Positions 1 to 9,619 of a DNA stretch of 64,000 nucleotides are shown piece by piece. The first letter of the stretch is position 1, and every line of letters begins with the position of its first letter. This stretch comes from Sphingomonadales bacterium (GTDB lineage Bacteria > Pseudomonadota > Alphaproteobacteria > Sphingomonadales > Sphingomonadaceae). A program made the translations under genes and the position numbers. The stretch covers positions 124,001-188,000 of the forward strand of contig JAGWMZ010000001.1 of the NCBI GenBank assembly GCA_028871475.1, written 5' to 3'. The notes beneath the pieces are model-generated. The model was not told where the DNA came from, made no database searches, and saw only the letters and a list, made by a program, of their open reading frames with translations.

Positions 1-441
1 TGCGGCAACACCGGCCAGCAGCAGCGGCACTTTCAGCCGTGCCGGGTTGACCGGGGCAAGGATGGCCATGTCGACATAGATGCCGCCCGCTGCCTCAATC
101 ACGGCGGCGGCCTCGCGCTTGGTGCCTGGCGCCACGGAATTGCCGTCACACCAGATCGCGCCGGGGCCCAGATGCGGCGCGCAGGCCCGCGCTGCCTCCA
201 GCACCTGATCGGCCGTCACCAGACACAGCACCAGCTGCGCCCCCGCCAGCGCCAAGGCCGCATCGCCTGTCGCCAGCCCCAGATCGCGCGCATGATCCAG
301 CCGGGCGAGCCTGACGTCATGGACAGCAGCATGGCTCTCGTCCCATCCGGCTGCGGCGGCAAAGGTCTCGCCCGCCTCACCAAAGCCGATGAGCGCGAGG
401 AAAGGGGCAGCGGGGATCGAGGCGGATGGCGTAGTCACCAT
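1..441 (-). CDS. NAD(P)-dependent oxidoreductase, 6-phosphogluconate/3-hydroxyisobutyrate dehydrogenase type (N-terminal fragment)
   Basis: The 147 codons read leftward from an ATG at 441 and run off the window, so the C-terminal dimer/catalytic domain is not visible. Residues 15-30 carry a Rossmann nucleotide-binding turn (GFGEAG, residues 19-24). The segment LVLCLVTADQVLEAARA, followed by GAIWCDGNSVAPGTK, matches the N-terminal NAD-binding domain of the 6-phosphogluconate dehydrogenase superfamily, in particular those with a DUF1932 C-terminus. It is divergent from ligA across a 199-bp promoter region, which suggests a role in aromatic catabolism. It is not the Gfo/Idh/MocA-type LigC dehydrogenase expected in the pathway. 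Substrate unknown. Confidence 0.75.
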   Translation of the reverse strand, partial: MVTTPSASIPAAPFLALIGFGEAGETFAAAAGWDESHAAVHDVRLARLDHARDLGLATGDAALALAGAQLVLCLVTADQVLEAARACAPHLGPGAIWCDGNSVAPGTKREAAAVIEAAGGIYVDMAILAPVNPARLKVPLLLAGVAA

Positions 442-493
442 GGCGCAGTGCCCCTCTTCGCCCCTATCGACCAATCGGAACTGCCTTCCATTT

Positions 494-508
494 ATAAGTT
501 GAAGCTAA
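494..508. promoter_or_regulatory. Candidate LysR-type binding site upstream of ligA
   Basis: ATAAGTTGAAGCTAA lies in the divergent promoter region 442-640. It resembles the reverse complement of the palindrome between lysR and ligK (ATTAGTTTTCGCTAA at 3060-3074): ATnAGTT and GCTAA match at the same spacing. I infer a shared site for the neighbouring LysR regulator. No footprint or genome-wide motif search supports it yet. Confidence 0.35.
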
Positions 509-545
509 TTCTATTCCGTTTCACATGCCGCTGGCAAACGCCTTT

Positions 546-558
546 CGTCAATTTGACG
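546..558. promoter_or_regulatory. 13-bp perfect palindrome upstream of ligA
   Basis: CGTCAA-T-TTGACG is a perfect palindrome 82 bp upstream of the ligA start, in the divergent intergenic region. It could be an operator for ligAB or for the leftward oxidoreductase gene. The binding protein is unknown. Confidence 0.3.
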
Positions 559-640
559 CGCATCAAGAACAAAGTGAGCGGTCTGCATCACGCCCCGCAT
601 ATGCACCACTGGCGGCAGGCGTCGGTGGGCAGATTTCGGG

Positions 641-1069
641 ATGGGATACCCCATGAACGCCACGCTTCACCCCATAAGCCAGCCGATAACGCATCCAGAC
701 GACATCCCCGGCACCACCATCTTTGGCCCCGCCCAGGCCATGCGCGGCTATGCGCTCAACGCCATGTGCTACTCGTTCAACAATGCCGCCAACCGCGAAG
801 CCTTCCGCGCCGACGAAGCGGCCTATTGCGCCCGTTTCGGCCTGAGCGACGAGCAGCGCGACGCGGTTGCCAGGCGCGATGTGCTGGGCATGATCGCGGC
901 GGGGGGCAACATCTATTACCTCGCCAAGCTAGCCGGCATCTTTGGCCTCAACGTGCAGGACGTCGGCGCGCTGCAGACCGGCACCAGCGTCGATGGCTTC
1001 AGGCAAATGCTGCTGGATCAGGGCTCTGCCTATCGCAACACCGTCGAAGGAGAGAAGGTCCATGGCTGA
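641..1069 (+). CDS. ligA: Protocatechuate 4,5-dioxygenase, alpha (small) subunit
   Basis: This 142-aa protein has the all-helical LigA fold. Characteristic segments are FGPAQAMRGYALNAMCYSF near the N-terminus and VLGMIAAGGNIYYLAKLAGI in the middle. LigA covers the active site of the extradiol dioxygenase LigB, which cleaves protocatechuate to 4-carboxy-2-hydroxymuconate semialdehyde in the cytoplasm. The ATG at 641 is listed; an in-frame ATG at 653 is an equally plausible start, and neither has a strong Shine-Dalgarno. Its end overlaps ligB by 8 bp, consistent with translational coupling. Confidence 0.93.
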   Translation: MGYPMNATLHPISQPITHPDDIPGTTIFGPAQAMRGYALNAMCYSFNNAANREAFRADEAAYCARFGLSDEQRDAVARRDVLGMIAAGGNIYYLAKLAGIFGLNVQDVGALQTGTSVDGFRQMLLDQGSAYRNTVEGEKVHG

Positions 1070-1907
1070 GATCATCGGCGGCTATTTCACCAGCCATGTC
1101 CCCGCCATTGGCGGCGCCATGCATCGCGGCGCGCAGCAGGATCCCTATTGGCAGCCCTTCTTCGACGGCCTGCCCCCTGTGCGCGAGTTGCTCGCCCGCA
1201 AGAAGCCCGATGTTGCCGTGGTGTTTTCCAATGACCACGGGCTCAACTTCTTTCTCGACACCATGCCCACCTTTGCCGTGGGCGCGGCGCCCTCTTATGC
1301 CAATGCCGATGAAGGCTGGGGCCTGCCGCTCTACAAGACCTTCCCCGGCCACCCGGCGTTGAGTTGGCATATCATCGAAGCACTGGTCGAGGACGAATTC
1401 GACGTGACCATGTGCCAGAAGATGCTCGTCGATCACGCGCTCTCCATCCCCTTCGAGCTGGCCTGGCCCGGAGTGGAGGCATGGCCGATCCGCATCGTGC
1501 CCATCGGCATCAACACGGTGCAACACCCCCTGCCTTCGGCGCGGCGCACGCTGGCGCTGGGCCGGGCGGTGAACCGGGCGATTGCCAGCTGGGCGGGCGA
1601 TGAAAAAGTGCTGATCGTGGGCACGGGCGGCCTGTCGCATCAGCTTGACGGCGCGCGGGCGGGCTTCATGAACCCCTCCTACGACCAGTTCTGCCTCGAT
1701 CATCTCGCTGCCGATCCCGATGCGCTGACCCGCGACAGCATCCATGACATCGTGCGGCAGGCCGGCACGCAGGGCGTGGAGATCCTCAACTGGATTGCCG
1801 CGCGCGGCGCGCTGGGCGAGGCGGCACAGGAGGTGCATCGCAACTATCACCTGCCCATCTCGAACACAGCCGCAGCCACCGTCTGGCTGGAGCCGGAGCC
1901 GGCCTAA
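1062..1907 (+). CDS. ligB: Protocatechuate 4,5-dioxygenase, beta (catalytic) subunit
   Basis: This 281-aa class III extradiol ring-cleavage dioxygenase starts at an ATG inside the end of ligA, with AAGGAGAG at 1047-1054 as its ribosome site. The iron ligands known for the Sphingobium SYK-6 enzyme can be placed: H12 (YFTSHVPA), H59 (SNDHGLNFF) and E240 (GVEILNW). The catalytic base is H193 (GTGGLSHQL). All expected residues are therefore present and the enzyme should be active. With LigA it opens the protocatechuate ring between C4 and C5. The gene converges with the leftward lysR gene and their stop codons overlap by 4 bp (1904-1907). Confidence 0.95.
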   Translation: MAEIIGGYFTSHVPAIGGAMHRGAQQDPYWQPFFDGLPPVRELLARKKPDVAVVFSNDHGLNFFLDTMPTFAVGAAPSYANADEGWGLPLYKTFPGHPALSWHIIEALVEDEFDVTMCQKMLVDHALSIPFELAWPGVEAWPIRIVPIGINTVQHPLPSARRTLALGRAVNRAIASWAGDEKVLIVGTGGLSHQLDGARAGFMNPSYDQFCLDHLAADPDALTRDSIHDIVRQAGTQGVEILNWIAARGALGEAAQEVHRNYHLPISNTAAATVWLEPEPA

Positions 1908-3049
1908 CGAGGCGACACCGCCGCCAGTTCGGCCAGAAAGTCGGACTGGACGGTGGTGGGCACCCAACTGGCGCGGGTCGTTACACCGATGGTGCGCGCC
2001 AGCCCCTCGGGCGCAGGGGCAATGGTGGCGAGCCATTTCGCCTCCAGCTCCACCGCCACTTGATCGGGCGAGAGCAAGGTGAGGCAATCGCTGTCGATCA
2101 GCAACTGGCGGATCGTCATCACCGAGCCCGATTCGACCAGCACATCAGGAAGCGCCACGCCACCGCGCGTGAACATCTGCTCCCACGCGTCGCGCAGCGG
2201 CGCTCCGCTGGCCGCGATGATCCATGGATAGGTCGCCAGATCGGCCAGCGAGGGGTCCCTGCCCTGCAACGGATGCCCCAGCCGCCCCACCACCACCGGC
2301 CGGTCAAGAAACAAGGGCGCCTGCGTCAAATCAGGCTCCTGCAGCGGCATGCGCAACGCGCCGATCATCAGGTCGATCACGCCATTGCGCAAAGGCTCGA
2401 CCAGTTCCAGCCGCGAGCCCTCGACAATGCGCAGCCGCACCTGGGGATGGCGCCGGACGAAGCGCGTGATGGCAGCCGGCAGCACCCGCGCGCGCGACAA
2501 AGGCATGGCACCCACCGCCAGGCTGCGCTGCTCATGGCCCTGAAAGGCGGCCAGCTCGGCCAACGCGGTTTCCAGCTCCAGCCTGCCCAGACGCAGACTG
2601 CGCGCCATCGCCTTGCCTGCCTCGGTCAACACCACCGCCTTGCCGCGCCGCACCACCAATTGCCGCCGCAGCGACAGCGACAGATCATTGACCGCGCGGT
2701 GCAGCGACGGCAACGAAAGCCCCGTCACCGCCCCTGCCCCGACATAGGACCCCGCATCGGCCAGTGCCAGCAGGGCACGCAGGCGCGACATGGTGACATG
2801 GGCCGAACCGATATGAGCCAGTGCCGCGCGAAACCTTGGCACCAGAACGCGCGCGGCTTCGGTTTCCACCATGCCGTTATGGCGCCGCTCGAACAGTGGC
2901 AGACCCAGTTGCGCCTCCATCCGTCCTAAGGCCTGCGTTATGGCCGGCTGGGTCAGGCTCACTGCCTCCGCCGCCGCGTTCATCGTGCCAAGTTCTGAAA
3001 TCCGCGTGATAGCGGCCAGATGGCGCAGGTTGAAATCCCAGATCTCCAT
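1904..3049 (-). CDS. LysR-type regulator of the lig genes with a duplicated N-terminal HTH
   Basis: This 381-aa protein begins MEIWDFNLRHLAA; the reading frame extends 26 codons further upstream but without family similarity. Residues 8-66 form a normal LysR winged helix (AAEAVSLTQPAITQALGRME). Residues about 88-145 look like a second one (LLALADAGSYVGAGAVTG ... LTEAGKAMARS). The substrate-binding domain follows from about residue 165. The length exceeds the usual ~300 aa by about one HTH domain. By position, between ligAB and ligKUI, it is the likely protocatechuate-responsive activator comparable to LigR. A palindrome lies 11 bp upstream of its start and could give autoregulation. Confidence 0.85.
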   Translation of the reverse strand: MEIWDFNLRHLAAITRISELGTMNAAAEAVSLTQPAITQALGRMEAQLGLPLFERRHNGMVETEAARVLVPRFRAALAHIGSAHVTMSRLRALLALADAGSYVGAGAVTGLSLPSLHRAVNDLSLSLRRQLVVRRGKAVVLTEAGKAMARSLRLGRLELETALAELAAFQGHEQRSLAVGAMPLSRARVLPAAITRFVRRHPQVRLRIVEGSRLELVEPLRNGVIDLMIGALRMPLQEPDLTQAPLFLDRPVVVGRLGHPLQGRDPSLADLATYPWIIAASGAPLRDAWEQMFTRGGVALPDVLVESGSVMTIRQLLIDSDCLTLLSPDQVAVELEAKWLATIAPAPEGLARTIGVTTRASWVPTTVQSDFLAELAAVSPR

Positions 3050-3059
3050 GACAGCATTC

Positions 3060-3073
3060 TTAGCGAAAACTAA
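3060..3073. promoter_or_regulatory. Candidate LysR-type operator between lysR and ligK
   Basis: TTAG-CGAAAA-CTAA is an inverted repeat of the short AT-rich type bound by LysR regulators. It lies 11 bp upstream of the lysR start and about 80 bp upstream of ligK in the 104-bp divergent region, so it could serve both genes. Confidence 0.5.
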
Positions 3074-3153
3074 TGGCAAAGCCAGCCTTTCGCTTTCCCC
3101 CCGGCGGGTAACAGGCCCATCCAGCACCCAAACAACGACTGAGGAGAACCGCC

Positions 3154-3825
3154 ATGGGCGTCGTCGTCCAGAACATCCAACGCGCCGATCCAGAGGTGAT
3201 CGACGGCCTGGCCAAATGCGGCGTGGCCACCGTGCATGAGGCGCAGGGCCGCACCGGCCTGCTGGCTGCCTATATGCGCCCCATCTATGCTGGTGCGCGC
3301 ATCGCGGGCAGCGCGGTGACGATCAGCGCGCCTCCGGGCGACAACTGGATGGTGCATGTCGCCATCGAGCAATTGCATGAAGGCGATGTGCTGCTGCTGG
3401 CCCCCACCTCCCCTTGCGAGGATGGCTATTTCGGCGACCTTCTGGCCACCAGCGCCATGGCGCGCGGCTGCCGCGGCCTCATCATCGATGCTGGCGTGCG
3501 CGACGTGCGCGACCTTACCGAAATGGGCTTCCCCGTCTGGTCGAAGGCGGTCTGCGCGCAGGGCACGGTGAAGAACACGCTGGGCTCGGTCAATGTGCCG
3601 GTGGTTTGCGCCAATGCCGCCGTCCAGCCGGGCGATGTGATCGTGGCTGACGACGATGGCGTGGTGGTGGTGCCGCGCGAGAAAGCTGCCGAAGTGCTGA
3701 AGGCCGCTCAGGCGCGCGAGGCCAATGAAGGCGAGAAGCGCGAGAAGCTGGCGAGCGGCGTGCTGGGGCTGGATATGTACAAGATGCGCGAGCGGCTGGA
3801 GAAGGAAGGGCTCAAGTATATTTAA
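3154..3825 (+). CDS. ligK: 4-carboxy-4-hydroxy-2-oxoadipate aldolase (CHA aldolase)
   Basis: This 223-aa protein of the RraA-like class II pyruvate aldolase family splits 4-carboxy-4-hydroxy-2-oxoadipate into pyruvate and oxaloacetate, the last step of the 4,5-cleavage pathway. It has the active-site loop GYFGDLLA (residues 91-98) and IIDAGVRD, with R116 and D117 as the expected pyruvate-enolate and metal-site residues. GAGGAG-like purine-rich bases precede the ATG. It is first in the ligK-ligU-ligI operon, divergent from lysR. RraA-family proteins without aldolase activity exist, but length, motifs and neighbours all favour LigK. Confidence 0.92.
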   Translation: MGVVVQNIQRADPEVIDGLAKCGVATVHEAQGRTGLLAAYMRPIYAGARIAGSAVTISAPPGDNWMVHVAIEQLHEGDVLLLAPTSPCEDGYFGDLLATSAMARGCRGLIIDAGVRDVRDLTEMGFPVWSKAVCAQGTVKNTLGSVNVPVVCANAAVQPGDVIVADDDGVVVVPREKAAEVLKAAQAREANEGEKREKLASGVLGLDMYKMRERLEKEGLKYI

Positions 3826-3834
3826 AAAGGAAAG

Positions 3835-3855
3835 CCGGGGGTGTTACACCCCCGG
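3835..3855. repeat. GC-rich perfect inverted repeat after ligK
   Basis: CCGGGGGTGT (3835-3844) and ACACCCCCGG (3846-3855) form a perfect hairpin within the 169-bp ligK-ligU spacer. A second stem follows: GCGAGGG 3941-3947 with CCCTCGC 3952-3958. There is no T-run, so it is not a classical terminator. It resembles an intergenic REP-like or mRNA-processing element that could lower ligUI expression relative to ligK. Confidence 0.45.
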
Positions 3856-3994
3856 ACCCCCAGGAGGTCTTCCGACACATAGGGAGCGTCTGGCCTGATG
3901 GCAGCGCCAACGTCCTGCAACCGGAAGACGAGCTGGGAGCGCGAGGGAGCCCCCTCGCATCTTCACTTCCTTCTTCACGAAAGGACACCCCACC

Positions 3995-5954
<1,960 letters not shown>

Positions 5955-5974
5955 ACCGACAGGAGGTTCGTCCC

Positions 5975-6853
5975 TCAACCAGCTGATCGCGCATGGGTTT
6001 CGCGATAGTGTTGAGGGGACAGCCCCGTCTTGCGCCGGAAGAAGCGGGAAAAATAGGCCGGGTCGGCAATGCCGATGGAGGCGCCGACCTCGGCAATGGA
6101 AAGATTGGAATAGAGCAGCGCGCGCCGTGCTTCCAGAACGGCCCGCTCGTCCAACATCTGCATCGGCGACATACGAGCAACCCTTGCGCAAGCGAGACGC
6201 AGGGCGGTTTCGCTCAGGCCCAAGGCCTTGGCATGCTCCGAAACGGGTTCCCGCAGGCGAAAGCGCTGCTCCACCCGCTCTCTCATCCGCGCGACGGTGG
6301 AGACATGCGCGCCGGGTGTGGCATTCTCCACCGCCGCCCCGCCCTTGCAGCGCAGCGCGATGACCAGCAGGCCGAGCATGGCCGACGTCACCGCCGCGCG
6401 ATGGCCCGGCGTCGCCCAGGCCAATTCGCGCATAATGTCCTCGACCAGGGCAGTGGTGCGCGGCGCGGCATCGCTTGCCAGTTCCAAGGCTGAGGCCTTG
6501 TCGAACAGGCGAGCAAGATCGCCATCACCGCCGGCCAGTTCCAGAACATAGCGGGTCGCCATCGTCATCACCCAGCCCTGGGTTTCGATCACCCAGTCAA
6601 AGCCATGCACCGTCATGGCTGGCACCAGCAGCAGGCATGGCGCGGAAAAATGCAAGCGCTCGCCATCCACACTCATCGAGCCGCCACCCGATGAGAGGAA
6701 AAAGATATGCGACAGTTCTGCATGGGAATGGGGATGAATGGTCCATTCGCTCGGGCCGGAGCGATCGCAAATCGCCTCGGCATGGACGAAACCGTCCTCG
6801 ACGCGCTGGTGGGGTTCGCCATAAAGATAGAAGGAGGGAATGGCTGACGGCAT
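5975..6853 (-). CDS. AraC-family regulator, probable PobR for pobA
   Basis: This 292-aa protein has an N-terminal cupin-like sensor domain (HPHSHAELSHIFFL) and a C-terminal AraC DNA-binding domain with two HTH motifs (ending SIAEVGASIGIADPAYFSRFFRRKTGLSPQHYR-like). The ATG at 6853 gives the family-typical start MPSAIPSFYLYGEP; 22 more codons lie upstream in frame. It is divergent from pobA across 130 bp, as expected for a 4-hydroxybenzoate-responsive activator of pobA. The gene converges with ligI, only 20 bp away. Confidence 0.85.
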   Translation of the reverse strand: MPSAIPSFYLYGEPHQRVEDGFVHAEAICDRSGPSEWTIHPHSHAELSHIFFLSSGGGSMSVDGERLHFSAPCLLLVPAMTVHGFDWVIETQGWVMTMATRYVLELAGGDGDLARLFDKASALELASDAAPRTTALVEDIMRELAWATPGHRAAVTSAMLGLLVIALRCKGGAAVENATPGAHVSTVARMRERVEQRFRLREPVSEHAKALGLSETALRLACARVARMSPMQMLDERAVLEARRALLYSNLSIAEVGASIGIADPAYFSRFFRRKTGLSPQHYRETHARSAG

Positions 6854-6983
6854 GATGCCTCGGCAAAGGATGTGTTGAATCGTCCAATTAATATGTCGTT
6901 CCGGCGATGTCCACGCCATTCACGCGCGTTACAATGCCCCCATCACAGCCCTAGTCTTACAACGGGCCGTTCGGGAGAGATAT

Positions 6984-8153
6984 ATGCGCACTCAGGTCGC
7001 CATCATCGGCGCGGGGCCCGCGGGCCTGCTTCTTGGACATTTGCTGCGGGCAGAGGGCATCGATTGCGTCGTGCTGGAACGGCAGACGGGCGATTATGTG
7101 CTGGGCCGCATCCGTGCCGGCGTTCTGGAGCAGATCACCGTCGATCTGATGGCGCGGCTGGGCCTTGACCAACGGCTGAAGGCGGAAGGTCTGGTTGAAA
7201 ACGGCTTCAACCTGGCCGATGGTGAGCGCCTGATCCGCATCGACATCAAGGGACTGACCGGCAAGAATGTCGTGGTCTATGGTCAGACTGAAGTGACCCG
7301 CGACCTCATGGATGCCGCCCCCGCGCGCGGCCTGGAGGTGATCTATCAGGCTGGCGATGTTGCGCTGCACGACATTGAAAGCGACGCGCCCTATGTCACC
7401 TATACCAGCGATGGCGTGGAGAAGCGGATCGACGCGCGTTTCATCGTGGGCTGCGATGGCTATCACGGTCCCAGCCGCAAGGCGATTCCCGCCAGCGCGT
7501 CACAGGAATTCGAGCGGGTCTATCCCTTTGGCTGGCTTGGCATTCTGGCCGATGTACCGCCCTGCATGAATGAGCTGATCTATGCCAATCACGAGCGTGG
7601 CTTTGCCCTGGCCAGCATGCGCAGCCACACGCGCAGCCGCTATTATGTGGACGTTCCGCTGACCGAAACCATCGAGAACTGGTCGGACGATCGCATCTGG
7701 GACGAGTTGGCGATCCGCCTTGGCCCCGATGCTGCTGCCGGCATCACGCGTGGGCCCTCAATCGAAAAATCCATCGCGCCGCTGCGCTCCTATGTCTTTG
7801 CGCCCATGCGCCATGGCAGCCTGCTGCTGTGCGGGGATGCCGCGCATATCGTGCCCCCCACGGGAGCCAAGGGGCTCAATCTGGCGGCCAGCGACGTGCA
7901 TTACGCGGCAGAAGCGCTCACCAGCTTCTTCAAACGCGGCGATCATGACGCGATCCCCGGCTATTCCGCCAAGGCGCTGGCCCGCGTCTGGAAAGCCGAG
8001 CGTTTCAGCTGGAGCCTGACCAAGCTGATGCATCGCTTCCCTGAGGATGGGCCCTTCGAGCGGGCGATGCAGGTTGCCGAACTCGACTATGTGGCCAGCA
8101 GCGTCGCGGCACAAACCAGCATCGCGGAAAATTACGTCGGGCTTCCCATTTGA
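6984..8153 (+). CDS. pobA: 4-hydroxybenzoate 3-monooxygenase
   Basis: This 389-aa group A flavoprotein hydroxylates 4-hydroxybenzoate to protocatechuate with NAD(P)H and O2, feeding the LigAB pathway next door. The FAD-binding GAGPAG (residues 9-14), the DG motif (VGCDGYHGPSR) and the GD motif (LCGDAAHIVPPTGAKG) are all present. The length agrees with Pseudomonas PobA (394 aa). GGGAGAG lies before the ATG. It is a single-gene unit with the divergent AraC gene as probable activator. Confidence 0.95.
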   Translation: MRTQVAIIGAGPAGLLLGHLLRAEGIDCVVLERQTGDYVLGRIRAGVLEQITVDLMARLGLDQRLKAEGLVENGFNLADGERLIRIDIKGLTGKNVVVYGQTEVTRDLMDAAPARGLEVIYQAGDVALHDIESDAPYVTYTSDGVEKRIDARFIVGCDGYHGPSRKAIPASASQEFERVYPFGWLGILADVPPCMNELIYANHERGFALASMRSHTRSRYYVDVPLTETIENWSDDRIWDELAIRLGPDAAAGITRGPSIEKSIAPLRSYVFAPMRHGSLLLCGDAAHIVPPTGAKGLNLAASDVHYAAEALTSFFKRGDHDAIPGYSAKALARVWKAERFSWSLTKLMHRFPEDGPFERAMQVAELDYVASSVAAQTSIAENYVGLPI

Positions 8154-8228
8154 GATCCCATCGCTGACATCAAGGCGCGGCGCCGGGGCGATCCACCTCG
8201 GCTCCGTGCTTTGTGACTCCAGCCTTGC

Positions 8229-9575
8229 TCAGCGGATCGACCAACCCCAGCCGGCGAGGGCGACATGTCGCTCTTCCGCCCCGTGCAACACCACATTGGC
8301 CGGGGTGGCCGACAGATTGACCACCACCGTCACCCGGTCCTTCCCCTTGACCCGGCGGAAGGCAAAGACCTTGGGGTTGCCAGTGTCGATCAGGTCAAGG
8401 TTGCCCGGCTCCATCGCGCTCATCAGCGCCGGGTGCTGGTGCTTCAGGCGCAGCAGCATGGTGTAGAGCGCGGCGCGGTGGTCCTTCTTCCAGGGAATGC
8501 TGTCCTTGTCGAAAAAGGCCAGCCGCTTGTCGAGCCCGGCTTCCTGCCCGCTGTAGATCAGCGGCATGCCCGGCAATGTCGCCGCCAGAACGGACATGGC
8601 ATCCACGCCATCGCCGTAAAGCTCGCGATCGGTGCCGGCGTTGGAATTCTCGTCATGGTCGCTGGTGAAGGTCATGCGATAGGCACCCTTGGGATAGCGC
8701 CGCGCAGGGTCGGTGTAGAGCCGCGCCAGATCACGCGCATCGGCCTGCCCCTTCGCCACCTTCACCAGCATGTGATAGAGCGACCAGTCATAGCTCATGT
8801 CGAAGGCATGGACTTGCAGGTCCTGCGTGTCGGCTTCGGCCAGCATGAACATGGGCTTCACCTTGTCGAGCTTCAGGCGGGCCTCATCCCAGAAGGAGGT
8901 CGGCACCGCCCAGGCCGCATCGCAGCGGAAGCCGTCGATGTCGGCCACTTTCACCCAATAGGTCATGGCGTCGATCATCCCTGCGCGCACGGCGGGTTTC
9001 GAATAATCCAGCCCGATGACATCGGCCCAGACTTCCTCATGATGGTCGCTCGGGTCGGTGTAGTGATAGCCCTCCAACTCGCCCTTGGCGTTGCGCTTGT
9101 ACCAGTCGGGGTGCTGGTCGACCCAGACATTGTCCCAGCCGGTATGGTTGGCCACCCAGTCGAGGATCACCTTGAAACCTTGGGCATGGGCCACCTTCAC
9201 CAGATGCTGAAGGTCGGCCAGATTGCCATATTCCGGGTTCACCGCCTTATAGTCACGGACGGCATAATAGCTGCCCAGCGTGCCCTTGCGCATCTTCTGG
9301 CTGATGGGGTTGATCGGCATCAGCCACAGAATATCGACCCCCATGCGGCGCAGGCGGGGCAGATGCGTCTCAAAGGCGCGAAACGTGCCCTGCTGCGTAT
9401 ATTGCCGCAGGTTGACCTCATAGATATTGGCCGAACGCGCCCAGGCCGGGTGATGCACCGTCGTCACCCCTTCGGTGATGGGCAAAGGGACCGGGGCGGC
9501 ACTGGCGGGCACGGCCATCAGCGCCAGCGCCGCGCTGCCGATCAGGCGATGGAGGGAAGAGGTGAAGCTGGCCAT
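8229..9575 (-). CDS. Secreted GH13 alpha-amylase-type glycoside hydrolase
   Basis: This 448-aa protein has a signal peptide (residues 1-26, ending VPASAA) and a GH13 (beta/alpha)8 barrel. Conserved regions are visible: ILDWVANHTG (region I), DGFRCDAAW with nucleophile D219 (II), MLAEAD with acid/base E247 (III) and FTSDHDEN with D308 (IV). It probably cleaves alpha-glucans or maltodextrins in the periplasm. It is the last gene of the leftward TBDR-halogenase-amylase unit, 44 bp after the halogenase gene. The GH13 subfamily and precise substrate cannot be told by eye. Confidence 0.88.
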   Translation of the reverse strand: MASFTSSLHRLIGSAALALMAVPASAAPVPLPITEGVTTVHHPAWARSANIYEVNLRQYTQQGTFRAFETHLPRLRRMGVDILWLMPINPISQKMRKGTLGSYYAVRDYKAVNPEYGNLADLQHLVKVAHAQGFKVILDWVANHTGWDNVWVDQHPDWYKRNAKGELEGYHYTDPSDHHEEVWADVIGLDYSKPAVRAGMIDAMTYWVKVADIDGFRCDAAWAVPTSFWDEARLKLDKVKPMFMLAEADTQDLQVHAFDMSYDWSLYHMLVKVAKGQADARDLARLYTDPARRYPKGAYRMTFTSDHDENSNAGTDRELYGDGVDAMSVLAATLPGMPLIYSGQEAGLDKRLAFFDKDSIPWKKDHRAALYTMLLRLKHQHPALMSAMEPGNLDLIDTGNPKVFAFRRVKGKDRVTVVVNLSATPANVVLHGAEERHVALAGWGWSIR

Positions 9576-9619
9576 GGGGAGTGTCTCCGAATGCGGCGAA
9601 AAGGGGATAGCGGCGCAGA

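Noticed and set aside
1..441. Reading the left-edge gene as ligC
   Set aside because: LigC is a Gfo/Idh/MocA-type dehydrogenase. This fragment has the 6-phosphogluconate dehydrogenase-type nucleotide domain and the following GAIWCDGNSVAPGTK segment.
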